Below, piece after piece: positions 25,797-34,008 of a stretch of 64,000 bases of DNA. Source of the DNA: Actinomycetota bacterium (GTDB lineage Bacteria; Actinomycetota; Coriobacteriia; Anaerosomatales; Anaerosomataceae). The position numbers were made by a program, and so were the translations under genes. Each line of letters starts with the position of its first letter. Positions within the stretch are counted from its first letter, which is position 1. The DNA lies in contig WSXY01000004.1 of assembly GCA_009773565.1 (NCBI GenBank), positions 1-64,000 on the forward strand, in the 5' to 3' direction. The notes under the pieces are model-generated. The model ran no database searches. It was not told the DNA's origin and saw only the letters and a program-made list of their open reading frames with translations.

Positions 25797-27135
25797 CGTC
25801 CTCATCGGCCGGGAACGGCTCGCAAGGCTGCGAGAACAGATAGCCCTGACCGAACTCGACGCCAAGCTCAAGCAGCTTCGCCAGTTGCGCGGGTGTCTCG
25901 ATCCCCTCGGCGATGAGCTTGACGCCCATTCTGGCCGCGAAGGTCACGAGGCTCTGGATGAGCTGGCTGCGGACCTCGTCGGTATCCACGCCCTGAACGA
26001 GCGAGAGGTCGATCTTGAGCCACTCGGGCTTGACCTCGGCGAGGCACTGGAGCGAGCCATAGCCAGCACCGGCGTCGTCGACCGCCACCGCGAAACCAAG
26101 TGTGCGCAAGTACTCGAGCGTCGAGCGAAACGCGCCGAAATCCGTGATCGCCGATCGCTCGGTGATCTCGAGCACGATGCTCGAAGGTGCTAGCTCCGAC
26201 TCGGCGGCAAGCGAGGAGAAGACGACGTCGCGCAACTCGGGATCGGCGACAGCCTCGGGTTCCACGTTGATGAACATCAGGCGTCCCGTAGGCATTCGGC
26301 GGGCGGTCTCAAGCGCGCGCTTGCGGCAGAGCCGCTCAAGCTTGAGCACCAGATCGGTGTCGTAGGCGATCTTGAAGAGCTTGTCGGGACGCTCGAACTC
26401 GCTGTCCTTCGGGCCACGGGTGAGCGCTTCGTACCCGATGACCTCCATATCCGAGAGTCGCATGACCGGGTGCACGAAGGTACGGACGTCGCCGGAATCG
26501 ATGATGTCTTGCAGCCGGCGTCGACGGATCTCGGCGTCGTACGCCTCCTGCGAGTCAGCCTCCACGAGGGCATCCTCGAGCGCTTCATGCACAAGTCGCT
26601 CAAGACGGACTTTGGGGTCGTGGCGCACCGTGGAGGCACCAACGTAGCACCCGAACTTGAGATAGAGTGCCGGATCGAGGCTGCTCTGGAGCTCCTTGCG
26701 GATTCGCTCCTGCACCCGTCGGGCGATCACCACGAGATTCTCGTAGACCATGTGATCGCTCGTGCGAGGCGGCGAGAGCAGCACCACGAACGCGTTACCG
26801 GAGATCATGAGCTCGGCGATCATGTCGGAATCGCGCAGCTCGGCGCCCGTGATGCTCTCAAGCGCGGCCGCGACGTTCCGCATGACGTCATCGAAGATCT
26901 TCCAGCCGTAGATCTCCTCGATCTTGGAGTACTTCACGACGTTCACGCACAGCAACGATATCTCGCCGCGCTCCTCGAGAAGCGACTCTATGCGAGGGAA
27001 GAGCAAGGGGGTCGTCGGCAGCCCGGTGACGGGATCGAACAGCAGACGCTTGATCTCGGGATGCGCACGGATCGCGTCATGGAACTCAAGCCATGACTCG
27101 AGGAGGTAGTCGTGAACCTCGTGGCGATCGTGCAT
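25780..27135 (-). CDS. Cyclic-di-GMP phosphodiesterase with degenerate GGDEF and EAL domains
   Basis: 451 residues. The N-terminal half is a GGDEF fold in which the signature is replaced by SGNAF, so cyclase activity is unlikely. The C-terminal EAL domain keeps YEALTRG, FINVEP, EITERS, DDAGAGYGSL, LKIDLSLV and AEGIET, which include the metal-binding and catalytic residues, and ends with GQGYLFSQP. It is predicted to hydrolyse c-di-GMP in the cytoplasm. No membrane or sensor domain is seen. Confidence 0.9.
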   Translation of the reverse strand: MHDRHEVHDYLLESWLEFHDAIRAHPEIKRLLFDPVTGLPTTPLLFPRIESLLEERGEISLLCVNVVKYSKIEEIYGWKIFDDVMRNVAAALESITGAELRDSDMIAELMISGNAFVVLLSPPRTSDHMVYENLVVIARRVQERIRKELQSSLDPALYLKFGCYVGASTVRHDPKVRLERLVHEALEDALVEADSQEAYDAEIRRRRLQDIIDSGDVRTFVHPVMRLSDMEVIGYEALTRGPKDSEFERPDKLFKIAYDTDLVLKLERLCRKRALETARRMPTGRLMFINVEPEAVADPELRDVVFSSLAAESELAPSSIVLEITERSAITDFGAFRSTLEYLRTLGFAVAVDDAGAGYGSLQCLAEVKPEWLKIDLSLVQGVDTDEVRSQLIQSLVTFAARMGVKLIAEGIETPAQLAKLLELGVEFGQGYLFSQPCEPFPADEDVRPKL

Positions 27136-27163
27136 GTGGTTTCCGTCCCCCAGGTCAGTTTCG

Positions 27164-29134
27164 TCAGCCGAACATGATTCTCAGAGCAGCCGCCCCGTTG
27201 GGGGCGAGCGGAACACCAAATACCTTGCCGCCGACTTCGGCGGGCGCACCGCCGCGCACGTCTTGCACTGTTGCGACAGTTCGCGGTGTCGTTATCGTCG
27301 CAGTCATCTTCTCGGCATTGTGACTCAAGACGAACAGGATGTCGTCACTCTCGCCAAGGAAATGTGCGATCTCGGCCTCGGGAGTATCGCATTCCAGCAT
27401 GGCACCGGCGCCCGCCGACATCGCGACCGAGCCGTAGACCGTGCGCAGCAAGCGTCGCACCGGCGTCGGCGTCGCCCACGGGTCGTTCTGGGCGATCGCG
27501 CGCTCGAGCGGCGTTGCGAGAAAGACCGCCTTGCCCTGACCGTACTGGTTCACGGTGAGCAGCGGGCTGCCGGTCGCATCGGTCGCCACGACGGTGGCGC
27601 CGCTCCCGGTGAGGCGCGCGTAGTGCGGCAGCTGCATGCGCGCATCGAACGACGTCAGGTCGCCGAGGACACCCGGTTGCGCGACCCTGCACGCGAACGT
27701 GTGCCGCGGTCCCCCGTCGCCGAGGAACTCGACTCCGAAGATCTCGCGCACTGCGGGGTCGGCATCGCCACCACCATAGGAGAGCACGACGGAACCGCCG
27801 CCCTGCACGAACGTCGCAAGATCTCCCCACATCGCCGGCGAAAGTTTGGCGGCCGACGGGATGAAAAGCGCGTGGTAGCCGTCGAGGTCGTCGCCCTCGC
27901 GCGCGATGGCGACCGGCACGTGCGCTTCCTTCGCGGCGATGTACGCCTGGAGGCACGCGCGCGGGTCGTAGAGGCCCGCGAGCGACGGCAGAGGCTCGTA
28001 GCGTTCGGCCGGGATGAGGACGGCCGCGCGCTCGGGCGCGAGCGCGTAGCGTCGCGGGTCCATGCGTGCCGCGACCGCGGCGAAGCGCCGCACCTCGTTC
28101 AGGACCGGCTTGGGCTCACCGGCGGTGTCGATGACGCCGACAAGCACCTCGAACGGATCGCGGAAGTACGGCTCGCGCTTCTCAGCTTCCAGATCACGCC
28201 ACCGCCGGAGCGAGACCCCGCTCGCACGGTTCATGAGCGCCGAGTAGAGCGCGGTCCGCGTGTACGCGGCTTCCTCGGATGGCGAGAATTCCAGCGAGTG
28301 CACGCCGATGCCGTCGACGGTGACCGGCAGGCCGCGAAGCGACGAGCGCAGCAGGAAGGAGTCGGTGTAGGTGGCTGGCCCCGAGGTCACCGGACCCTCG
28401 GCGATGTACGCGCGATACGACGCGGTGAGGTGGCTGACGGCGCGCTCGCCCAGGTCGATGGCGGCGCGGGCGTCGACGCCGGTCTCGCGCAGGAGCGTCT
28501 CGGAGTCCACGCCGAGGAGGATCGGGCGCTCCGGATCGACCTCGCGGATGGCCTCGCGGAGAGTCGCCACCCACTTCTCAAGCGCAAGTTCGGTGGTGAA
28601 ACCGGCGATGAACGCCTCGTTGGCGAGGTCCCACGCGAGAACAGCCGGCTCGGCACGGTAGCGGTTCACGATGCGCTGGACAAGCGAGAGCTGTCGCTGG
28701 ACGAGGTAGTCATCGGTGCGCGGGTCGCGGCGCTTGCCCCACGGGACGTCGTTCATCTCGGCGAGACGATCGTCGGCGAAGAAGCAGACGATGAGTCGCA
28801 GGTCATGCGCCTTGGCGGCCTCAACGACCGTCTCGAGGCGCTCGGCGGCATCCTCGTCGTACTGGCCGACCTGCGGCTCGAGCGCGCGCCAGGACACGTA
28901 CACGCGCACGTGCGAGATCCGCGCGGCCGCGATCGCCGCGAACTCCGCGTCGATGTCGCGGTCGTACCAGTCGCCGGGCGAGCGGCGTTCCTCGTCAAGC
29001 GGGTAGTAGTCGACGCCGATCGGGAAATCCGGGTTGCGTACGGGCAGGTGCGCGCGTTCGACGACCGGCTCGACCGCGGAAGCGGCCGCGTTGGCGGCCT
29101 TCTTCGCGGATGACGTGCGCTTCTTTCCGGCCAT
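27164..29134 (-). CDS. Glycoside-hydrolase-like TIM-barrel protein (GH5/GH42-like)
   Basis: About 657 residues. After a Lys/Ala-rich start, a TIM barrel (about 35-390) has VGVDYYPLDEERRSP and WDLANEAF, in which NE is the typical acid/base pair of clan GH-A. A second domain with ALFIPSAAKLSPAMWGDLATFVQGGGSVVLSYGGG resembles the trimerisation domain of beta-galactosidases. No signal peptide is visible. The ATG overlaps the TPR gene stop by one base. The substrate is unknown. Confidence 0.78.
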   Translation of the reverse strand: MAGKKRTSSAKKAANAAASAVEPVVERAHLPVRNPDFPIGVDYYPLDEERRSPGDWYDRDIDAEFAAIAAARISHVRVYVSWRALEPQVGQYDEDAAERLETVVEAAKAHDLRLIVCFFADDRLAEMNDVPWGKRRDPRTDDYLVQRQLSLVQRIVNRYRAEPAVLAWDLANEAFIAGFTTELALEKWVATLREAIREVDPERPILLGVDSETLLRETGVDARAAIDLGERAVSHLTASYRAYIAEGPVTSGPATYTDSFLLRSSLRGLPVTVDGIGVHSLEFSPSEEAAYTRTALYSALMNRASGVSLRRWRDLEAEKREPYFRDPFEVLVGVIDTAGEPKPVLNEVRRFAAVAARMDPRRYALAPERAAVLIPAERYEPLPSLAGLYDPRACLQAYIAAKEAHVPVAIAREGDDLDGYHALFIPSAAKLSPAMWGDLATFVQGGGSVVLSYGGGDADPAVREIFGVEFLGDGGPRHTFACRVAQPGVLGDLTSFDARMQLPHYARLTGSGATVVATDATGSPLLTVNQYGQGKAVFLATPLERAIAQNDPWATPTPVRRLLRTVYGSVAMSAGAGAMLECDTPEAEIAHFLGESDDILFVLSHNAEKMTATITTPRTVATVQDVRGGAPAEVGGKVFGVPLAPNGAAALRIMFG

Positions 29135-30300
29135 CAGACGGCACCTCCCGCAACGTACTCGTCGTAGAGGCGCCAGAAGAGGCCGTGCCGCTTCGTGTCG
29201 TAGTAGGCCGCGCGCCGCATCTCCCACTGCGCCTCTGCGTACGAGCCTTCGGTGAGGTGCACGGCGGCAAGACCGAAGCGTGCGCGAACGCAGGCGGGAT
29301 CGAGTCGCACGGCCGCGCCATACGCCCGCTTCGCCTGGCCGAAACGCTGCAATCCAAGCAGCGACTCGGCGAGCAGCACGTGCGTCATCGAGTGATACGG
29401 CGCCGCTTTCGCAAGCGCGACAAAGACGCGGGCGGCATGCGTTGCGAGACCGGGGAAGCGGCTGTAGACGACCCCGAGCGTGTAGAGCGCGGTCGGAAGG
29501 TCGGGCGAGAACGAGAGGGCCCGGAGCGCACACGCCATCGCCTCGTGCGCCGCCTCCTGCTTGAGGTACACGTAGGCCGCAATGGCGAGCGCGTCTGCAT
29601 CGGCGGGGTTCTCGTCCAGCATGAGCCGCAGCACGTCCGTGGCACCGAAGAAGTCCTCGCTACGGGCAAGCGTTCCGGCCGAGATGAGGCGGGCCTGGCG
29701 CTCGGGCTTCCCGAACGAGAGGTCGATCGCACTGTCGTCATTCGGCAGGCCGAGGAGCGCGAAGAAGAGCTCGTCCTGGCTGGGGTCAAGCGCTCCGGCA
29801 ACGCGGAACGTCGGCAGCGCCGTCGACATGCCCTCGCGCTTGAGCGCGGCGATCGCCAGGTTGTAGTGCGCGCGCGCCTCTTTCGGGTCAAGCTCGAGCG
29901 CGCGCTTCCAGCTATCGACTGACTCTTCTTCAAAGGCGGCCGCCGCGAATGCCTCGCCAAGCTGCACGTGTGCGGTCACCAGATCCGGCGCAACCTCGGC
30001 AAGTTCGTGCCACACGAGCACCGACTGGTCCCACATGCCGCCGCGCCGATCGTAAGCAAGCCCCAGCGTGAGGTACGCGGGTGCGCAGTCGGGATCGAGT
30101 TCGATCGCCTGCGTGGACGCCGCGATCGCCTCGTCGTAGAAGTCGCCAGCCAGCATGAGGTGTCCGAGGAGCACATGCGCGAGCGGGTCGCGGTCGGCGA
30201 TCGCGATGGCTTCGTAGCACGCGGCGACCGCTGCGGGAAGCTGATCCTGCCGTGCGAACTGCTCGGACGCGAGCACCTGCGATGACCGCTGCACGCTCAC
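29134..30300 (-). CDS. Tetratricopeptide-repeat protein
   Basis: 388 residues made of about nine to ten TPR units (for example AYLTLGLAYDRRG, ARAHYNLAIAAL, ALYTLGVVYSRF), without a signal peptide or catalytic domain. It probably acts as a protein-protein scaffold. It overlaps both neighbours (4 bases with the B12-binding gene, 1 with the glycosidase), so these three form one translationally coupled unit. Confidence 0.88.
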   Translation of the reverse strand: MSVQRSSQVLASEQFARQDQLPAAVAACYEAIAIADRDPLAHVLLGHLMLAGDFYDEAIAASTQAIELDPDCAPAYLTLGLAYDRRGGMWDQSVLVWHELAEVAPDLVTAHVQLGEAFAAAAFEEESVDSWKRALELDPKEARAHYNLAIAALKREGMSTALPTFRVAGALDPSQDELFFALLGLPNDDSAIDLSFGKPERQARLISAGTLARSEDFFGATDVLRLMLDENPADADALAIAAYVYLKQEAAHEAMACALRALSFSPDLPTALYTLGVVYSRFPGLATHAARVFVALAKAAPYHSMTHVLLAESLLGLQRFGQAKRAYGAAVRLDPACVRARFGLAAVHLTEGSYAEAQWEMRRAAYYDTKRHGLFWRLYDEYVAGGAV

Positions 30301-30956
30301 GACGCATCACCGCCGAGGATGTCTTCCCGGATGCGTGCGAGAACCCTGAGTGCGCTCTCGGCGCCGGTGATGACGCCGTTGACGCCCACTGAGCGCGCAA
30401 GCGCGGTATCGGCGGTGAACGGTCCACCGGCGACGAGGATGACGGCGTCGTCGCGGCCGGCGCTTGCGAACATCTCGCGAACGCGGGTGACTGCGCGGGC
30501 GGTCGCCATCGTCTCGGCGAACACGAGCACGATGCGCGAGCCGGTCTCTTCGAGACGCTCGAGGAAGTCGGCGGGACGGACATCGACGCCGAGGTCGTTC
30601 ACGCGATAGCCGGACTCTTTGAGCGCCGAGGCGACGATGTCTTTCATGACGCTGTGCCGGTCGCGGTGCATCGTGCCGAGAACGAGCGTGACGCCGGTGT
30701 CGGCGCGCGCCACGGGCGGCATCACGAAGCTACCGATCTGCTCGGCCACAACCGACGCCTGCGTGAAGGTGATCTCGTCGATCTCGCCGGACGCCCATGC
30801 ACCCGCGAGGAGCGATAGTGCAGGAACGTAGAGCGTGTCGAAGAGTTGATCCTGCGCCACTCCCGAGGAGCGAACGCGCTCGATGACCTGGATCGCCGAG
30901 GCGGGATCCTGGCCGACGAACGCTGAATAGAGACGGGCCGCCTCTTCGCTCGACAC
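30297..30956 (-). CDS. Cobalamin-binding-domain protein
   Basis: 219 residues with a helical N-terminal cap (B12-binding_2-like) and a Rossmann B12-binding domain. The loop reads MHRDRHSVMKD; the axial His of the D-x-H-x-x-G motif is kept, but Gly is replaced by Met. GGPFTADTALARSVGVNG is the usual later loop. It may be a corrinoid carrier or a B12/light-sensing regulator lacking a DNA-binding domain; the gene context (TPR, glycosidase) does not decide. Confidence 0.8.
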   Translation of the reverse strand: MSSEEAARLYSAFVGQDPASAIQVIERVRSSGVAQDQLFDTLYVPALSLLAGAWASGEIDEITFTQASVVAEQIGSFVMPPVARADTGVTLVLGTMHRDRHSVMKDIVASALKESGYRVNDLGVDVRPADFLERLEETGSRIVLVFAETMATARAVTRVREMFASAGRDDAVILVAGGPFTADTALARSVGVNGVITGAESALRVLARIREDILGGDAS

Positions 30957-31029
30957 GCGTGTGACCCTCCTCGGCAGCTGTGCGGTTCTGACCGTTCTAG
31001 TATGGCAGACGGTCGCCCGTCGGAGTTTC

Positions 31030-31116
31030 TGGTAGCGGCGGTGGGAGTCGAACCCACATAGCCTTTCGGCTAGAGGCTTTTAAGGCCCCCTCCTGTGCCA
31101 ATTCGGATACGCCGCC
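31030..31116 (-). tRNA. tRNA-Leu (anticodon UAA)
   Basis: On the minus strand the acceptor arm GGCGGCG begins at 31116 and an encoded CCA ends at 31030. The anticodon loop CTTAAAA gives UAA (31082-31080), and a long variable arm (stem AGCC/GGCT) marks a class II tRNA. TTCGACTCCC forms the T arm. Confidence 0.95.
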
Positions 31117-31133
31117 GTATCGCAACGCGTCGG

Positions 31134-32063
31134 TCACCCGGCGCGGTCAAGCACCATCCCATAGAGAATATCGTGCTCGCTCACGAGCGTCGAATCCAGC
31201 CCGGCGAGCGCGAGCGCGGTCTCCAGGATAATCGCACCCGCAACAATCACTCCAGCGCGTGCGGGCTCGAGGCCGACGACCTCGCGACGACGCTCAAGCG
31301 GGAGCGAGGCGAGCATCTCGCGAATGTCGGACAGCGCATGCCCGCCGAGACACGAGCCGTGCACGCGCGCAGGATCGTACGGGTCGAGCGCCATGTCGAT
31401 CGCGGCACAGCTGGTGGCCACGCCCGCGACGGCGATCATCTCGCGCGGTCGCGTGCGGAGTCCGGCGAAGAACGGTCGCAGTTCTGTGGCGACATGCGCC
31501 GCCGCCTCGTCCAGCTCGTGGCGCGATGGCGGATCGCCGTGCAGGTACAGTTCCGTCAGGCGCCGCGAACCGACGTCGATGGAGCGAGAGGATTCGATGT
31601 CGATTCCACCGTCGGCCAACCGCGAGCCCAGGATCAGCTCGGTCGAGCCGCCGCCGGTGTCAACCACAAGCGTATCCTCGCCGCCAAGGTCGTACGTCGC
31701 GCCGAGGAATGATAGCTGCGCTTCTCTGGATCCGGCGATGATCTCCGGACGCAGACCTGCGGCTTCGATGCGGTCGAGAAACGCCGCACCATTGGTCGCG
31801 TCGCGCGACGCGCTCGTGGCAACGCCGAAGATGTCCGTGGCGCCAAGCGCATGCGCCTCAGCGACAAACCCCGCAACGGCGCCTGCGACGCGGTCGATCG
31901 CGGCATCCGAGAGCAGCCCGGTGCCGGTCCACCCCTCGCCAAGGTGCGTGATGGTCGATCGACGCGCGAGCTCGGACACACCGTCGGGTCCGACGTCGGC
32001 CACAAGCAGCCGGGTCGTGACGGTGCCGATGTCGATCGCGGCGTAGCGGGTAGAAGCGTTCAT
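31134..32063 (-). CDS. ppx: Exopolyphosphatase / pppGpp phosphohydrolase family (Ppx/GppA)
   Basis: 309 residues of the ASKHA fold with YAAIDIGTVTTRLLVADV (phosphate 1), GSREAQLSF, VVDTGGGSTELIL (phosphate 2) and AVAGVATS. It belongs to the short actinobacterial Ppx1 type. The ATG overlaps the stop of the upstream PIN toxin as ATGA and takes its AGGAG from the toxin's last codons. In relatives it commonly follows DUF501 directly; here a TA module is between them. Confidence 0.92.
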   Translation of the reverse strand: MNASTRYAAIDIGTVTTRLLVADVGPDGVSELARRSTITHLGEGWTGTGLLSDAAIDRVAGAVAGFVAEAHALGATDIFGVATSASRDATNGAAFLDRIEAAGLRPEIIAGSREAQLSFLGATYDLGGEDTLVVDTGGGSTELILGSRLADGGIDIESSRSIDVGSRRLTELYLHGDPPSRHELDEAAAHVATELRPFFAGLRTRPREMIAVAGVATSCAAIDMALDPYDPARVHGSCLGGHALSDIREMLASLPLERRREVVGLEPARAGVIVAGAIILETALALAGLDSTLVSEHDILYGMVLDRAG

Positions 32064-32524
32064 CGGGTCTCCTGCTCGAGTAGCCGGTCAAGATCGAACC
32101 CGGCCGCAAATGGATCGATCACACGAACCCCCTCGTACTCCGCACCGTCAGCGAGATCCTCGGTCAGAACGACACCGACAAGGTTCAGGCGTGCCGCGGC
32201 AACAACCTGCGCGTCCCAGTACGAGAGCTGATAGCGCTCCTTGAGATACACGGCCTCAGACACGACCATGGGCGAGACCTCGAGAACGCGAAACGAATCC
32301 GCGATCCCACGTACCCACCGAACCGCTGCGTCGGCGGACAGCGGCATGGCGATCCGCTCCGTGACGACGCGGGCGAACTCCGAGAGCACCTGCTGGTAGA
32401 CGACTCCTCTGCCGGAAGCGCGGAGTCGCTCCAGAACGAACTGCGCCTGCGGAGCCCGAAGGGCATCCGTTCCCTCGGCCGCATAGACGAGGACGTTCGT
32501 ATCGATGAACACCTCACCAGCCAC
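32060..32524 (-). CDS. PIN-domain toxin (second copy)
   Basis: Starts with GTG 32524 (VAGEVFIDTNVLVYAAEG), overlapping the antitoxin by 11 bases. PIN acidic residues are in FIDTN, LSEF, YWDAQ and LTEDLADG. About 154 residues. It is a paralogue of the PIN protein before selA and occupies the same relation to a core gene: its stop is part of the ppx start. Confidence 0.9.
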   Translation of the reverse strand: MAGEVFIDTNVLVYAAEGTDALRAPQAQFVLERLRASGRGVVYQQVLSEFARVVTERIAMPLSADAAVRWVRGIADSFRVLEVSPMVVSEAVYLKERYQLSYWDAQVVAAARLNLVGVVLTEDLADGAEYEGVRVIDPFAAGFDLDRLLEQETR

Positions 32525-32786
32525 GGCCGGGAATCCTCTCGTGGATCTCATCGCGATTCCATGTCCTGGACGTCGCGGGCAGACGCTTGCGGCGCTCCTC
32601 GGCCATCGACATCAGTTCGTGCCAGCGAGCATCGCCCGCGCGGGGTCCGCCACTGTCGGATAGCAAGAGATCGAGCGCGTCTCGCATAAGCTCTGCCTCT
32701 GTCACGCCAGTCGCCGCCGCGCGCGCCTTGAGGAGCCGCTCCTGGGTCGCGTCTATATAGAGTTGTTTTCTCACCATGCGACCCAT
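32514..32786 (-). CDS. Ribbon-helix-helix antitoxin (second copy)
   Basis: MGRMVRKQLYIDATQERLLKARAAATGVTEAELMRDALDLLL is a ribbon-helix-helix domain, homologous to the antitoxin at 23817-24086 including the start region MxRMVRKQ. ATG 32786 is ten bases after GGTAAGGCGG. It should bind the palindrome 43 bases upstream. Confidence 0.9.
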   Translation of the reverse strand: MGRMVRKQLYIDATQERLLKARAAATGVTEAELMRDALDLLLSDSGGPRAGDARWHELMSMAEERRKRLPATSRTWNRDEIHERIPGRGW

Positions 32787-32828
32787 AGTGGGGTCACCGC
32801 CTTACCTGAAGCCAAACAACGCCCAACC

Positions 32829-32856
32829 TGCATGATGTATAACTATACATCATGCA
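32829..32856. promoter_or_regulatory. Perfect 13-bp inverted repeat, operator of the second RHH-PIN module
   Basis: TGCATGATGTATA and TATACATCATGCA are exact reverse complements separated by AC. The element covers the last two codons (GCA TGA) of the DUF501 gene, so the operator was fitted into the end of a core gene. Its left half resembles the less perfect dyad in front of the first module. Confidence 0.85.
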
Positions 32857-33359
32857 ACCGTAGTGGTATCGGACGGTCCGGACGCGCACCGCTCGCTGAA
32901 ACACTCGCGCTCGATCTCGGCGAGGACGGCCTCGCCCACCGGATCGCCCGCGCCCGCGAGCGCGGCCGCGACGTGCGCGTGCAGGCACTTGGTCGCGAGT
33001 GGATCGCGCTGGCCGGCGATTCCCACCGACGCGCACGCATCTTCGCCGCCGCTTTCGTCCGCGCGAGCAGAACGGTAGACAGCATCTGCGGCGCGCATCC
33101 GCCCTGCAAGCTCCGGATCGGTCGCCAGTCGCGTCGCCCACGCCTCAACCTCACCGGCGGATTCGAGGCGACCGACAGCCTCAACGAGATGCGGGCAGGT
33201 CAGCCAAAAGAGTGTGGGAAACGGTTCGCCCGAAGCGAGGAGCGACGGTGTCGCGATGACCGTGGGATAGCCGAACGAGCATCTGGTTGCGACGCGCCAC
33301 GTGCCCCGCGGTTCGCGACCCAGCTGGCGGAGTACCGACGCTTCGTCGGCGGGCATCAC
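32850..33359 (-). CDS. DUF501 family protein
   Basis: 169 residues; RGTWRVATRCSFGYPTVIAT and PFPTLFWLTCPHLVEAVGRLES are characteristic of DUF501, a cytoplasmic protein of unknown function that follows the septum protein gene in actinobacteria. Two starts are possible, GTG 33359 and ATG 33356; the former overlaps the divIC stop. Its stop lies in the operator palindrome of the next module. Confidence 0.88.
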   Translation of the reverse strand: MMPADEASVLRQLGREPRGTWRVATRCSFGYPTVIATPSLLASGEPFPTLFWLTCPHLVEAVGRLESAGEVEAWATRLATDPELAGRMRAADAVYRSARADESGGEDACASVGIAGQRDPLATKCLHAHVAAALAGAGDPVGEAVLAEIERECFSERCASGPSDTTTVA

Positions 33360-33904
33360 TGTACGCCGAAAACGACGTCGAGCACCTCGAGCCAGACCGA
33401 GGTCTCCGACGCGGTCACGCTGCGGGTCTGTGCACCGACCTCGGGCGCGGGCGCGCGGGTGGTTTCGCCATCGGTCACGACAACGACGCGCTCGCCCTTC
33501 TTGACGAGTCCGAGGTTCTGACGCGCGGCTTCTTCGATACCTTCCGGCGTTTTGAGCCGGTCGACCTGGGCTCGCAGGCCTTCGTTGCGCTCCTTGAGAC
33601 CGGCAAGTTCCTGCTCAAGCGACGCCTTCTGGCGCTGCTGCTGATACTGCAGGCGCAGCACGGGATAGAGCGTCCATGCCGCGAGTACGATCGTGACGAT
33701 AAGGATGACCGTGAGTGCGCGATGATCGCGGCGCTGACGGACTGGCTTGCGCGCGGGCGCCGAGGCGCGGCGAGGAGCGGCGGTTCGCTTCTTTGAGGGA
33801 GAGGACGCACGTCCGGACGCCCCGGCCGGAGCCTTCCTCGTAGACGAGGAGGTCCGACGAGCGCCCGCTGTAGCCCCATTCTGCGTCTTTCGCGCTGCTG
33901 TCAT
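33356..33904 (-). CDS. ftsB: Septum formation initiator FtsB/DivIC
   Basis: 182 residues: a basic, Ser/Ala-rich cytoplasmic N-terminus, one membrane helix (ALTVILIVTIVLAAWTLYP) and an extracytoplasmic coiled coil (QQQRQKASLEQELAGLKERN) with RQNLGLVKKGE, the family signature. It acts in the divisome. It overlaps DUF501 by four bases. The gene order ftsB-DUF501-ppx is the actinobacterial core arrangement. Confidence 0.9.
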   Translation of the reverse strand: MTAARKTQNGATAGARRTSSSTRKAPAGASGRASSPSKKRTAAPRRASAPARKPVRQRRDHRALTVILIVTIVLAAWTLYPVLRLQYQQQRQKASLEQELAGLKERNEGLRAQVDRLKTPEGIEEAARQNLGLVKKGERVVVVTDGETTRAPAPEVGAQTRSVTASETSVWLEVLDVVFGVQ

Positions 33905-34008
33905 GATTCCAACTCTAGGCTGCGTGAAGGCTAGCGGTGTCTGTCATCGGCATCATAGCACGATTTTGACGGTGTGCAGACTCAGGGTCAGGTCGAGGTG
34001 GAGCGTCC

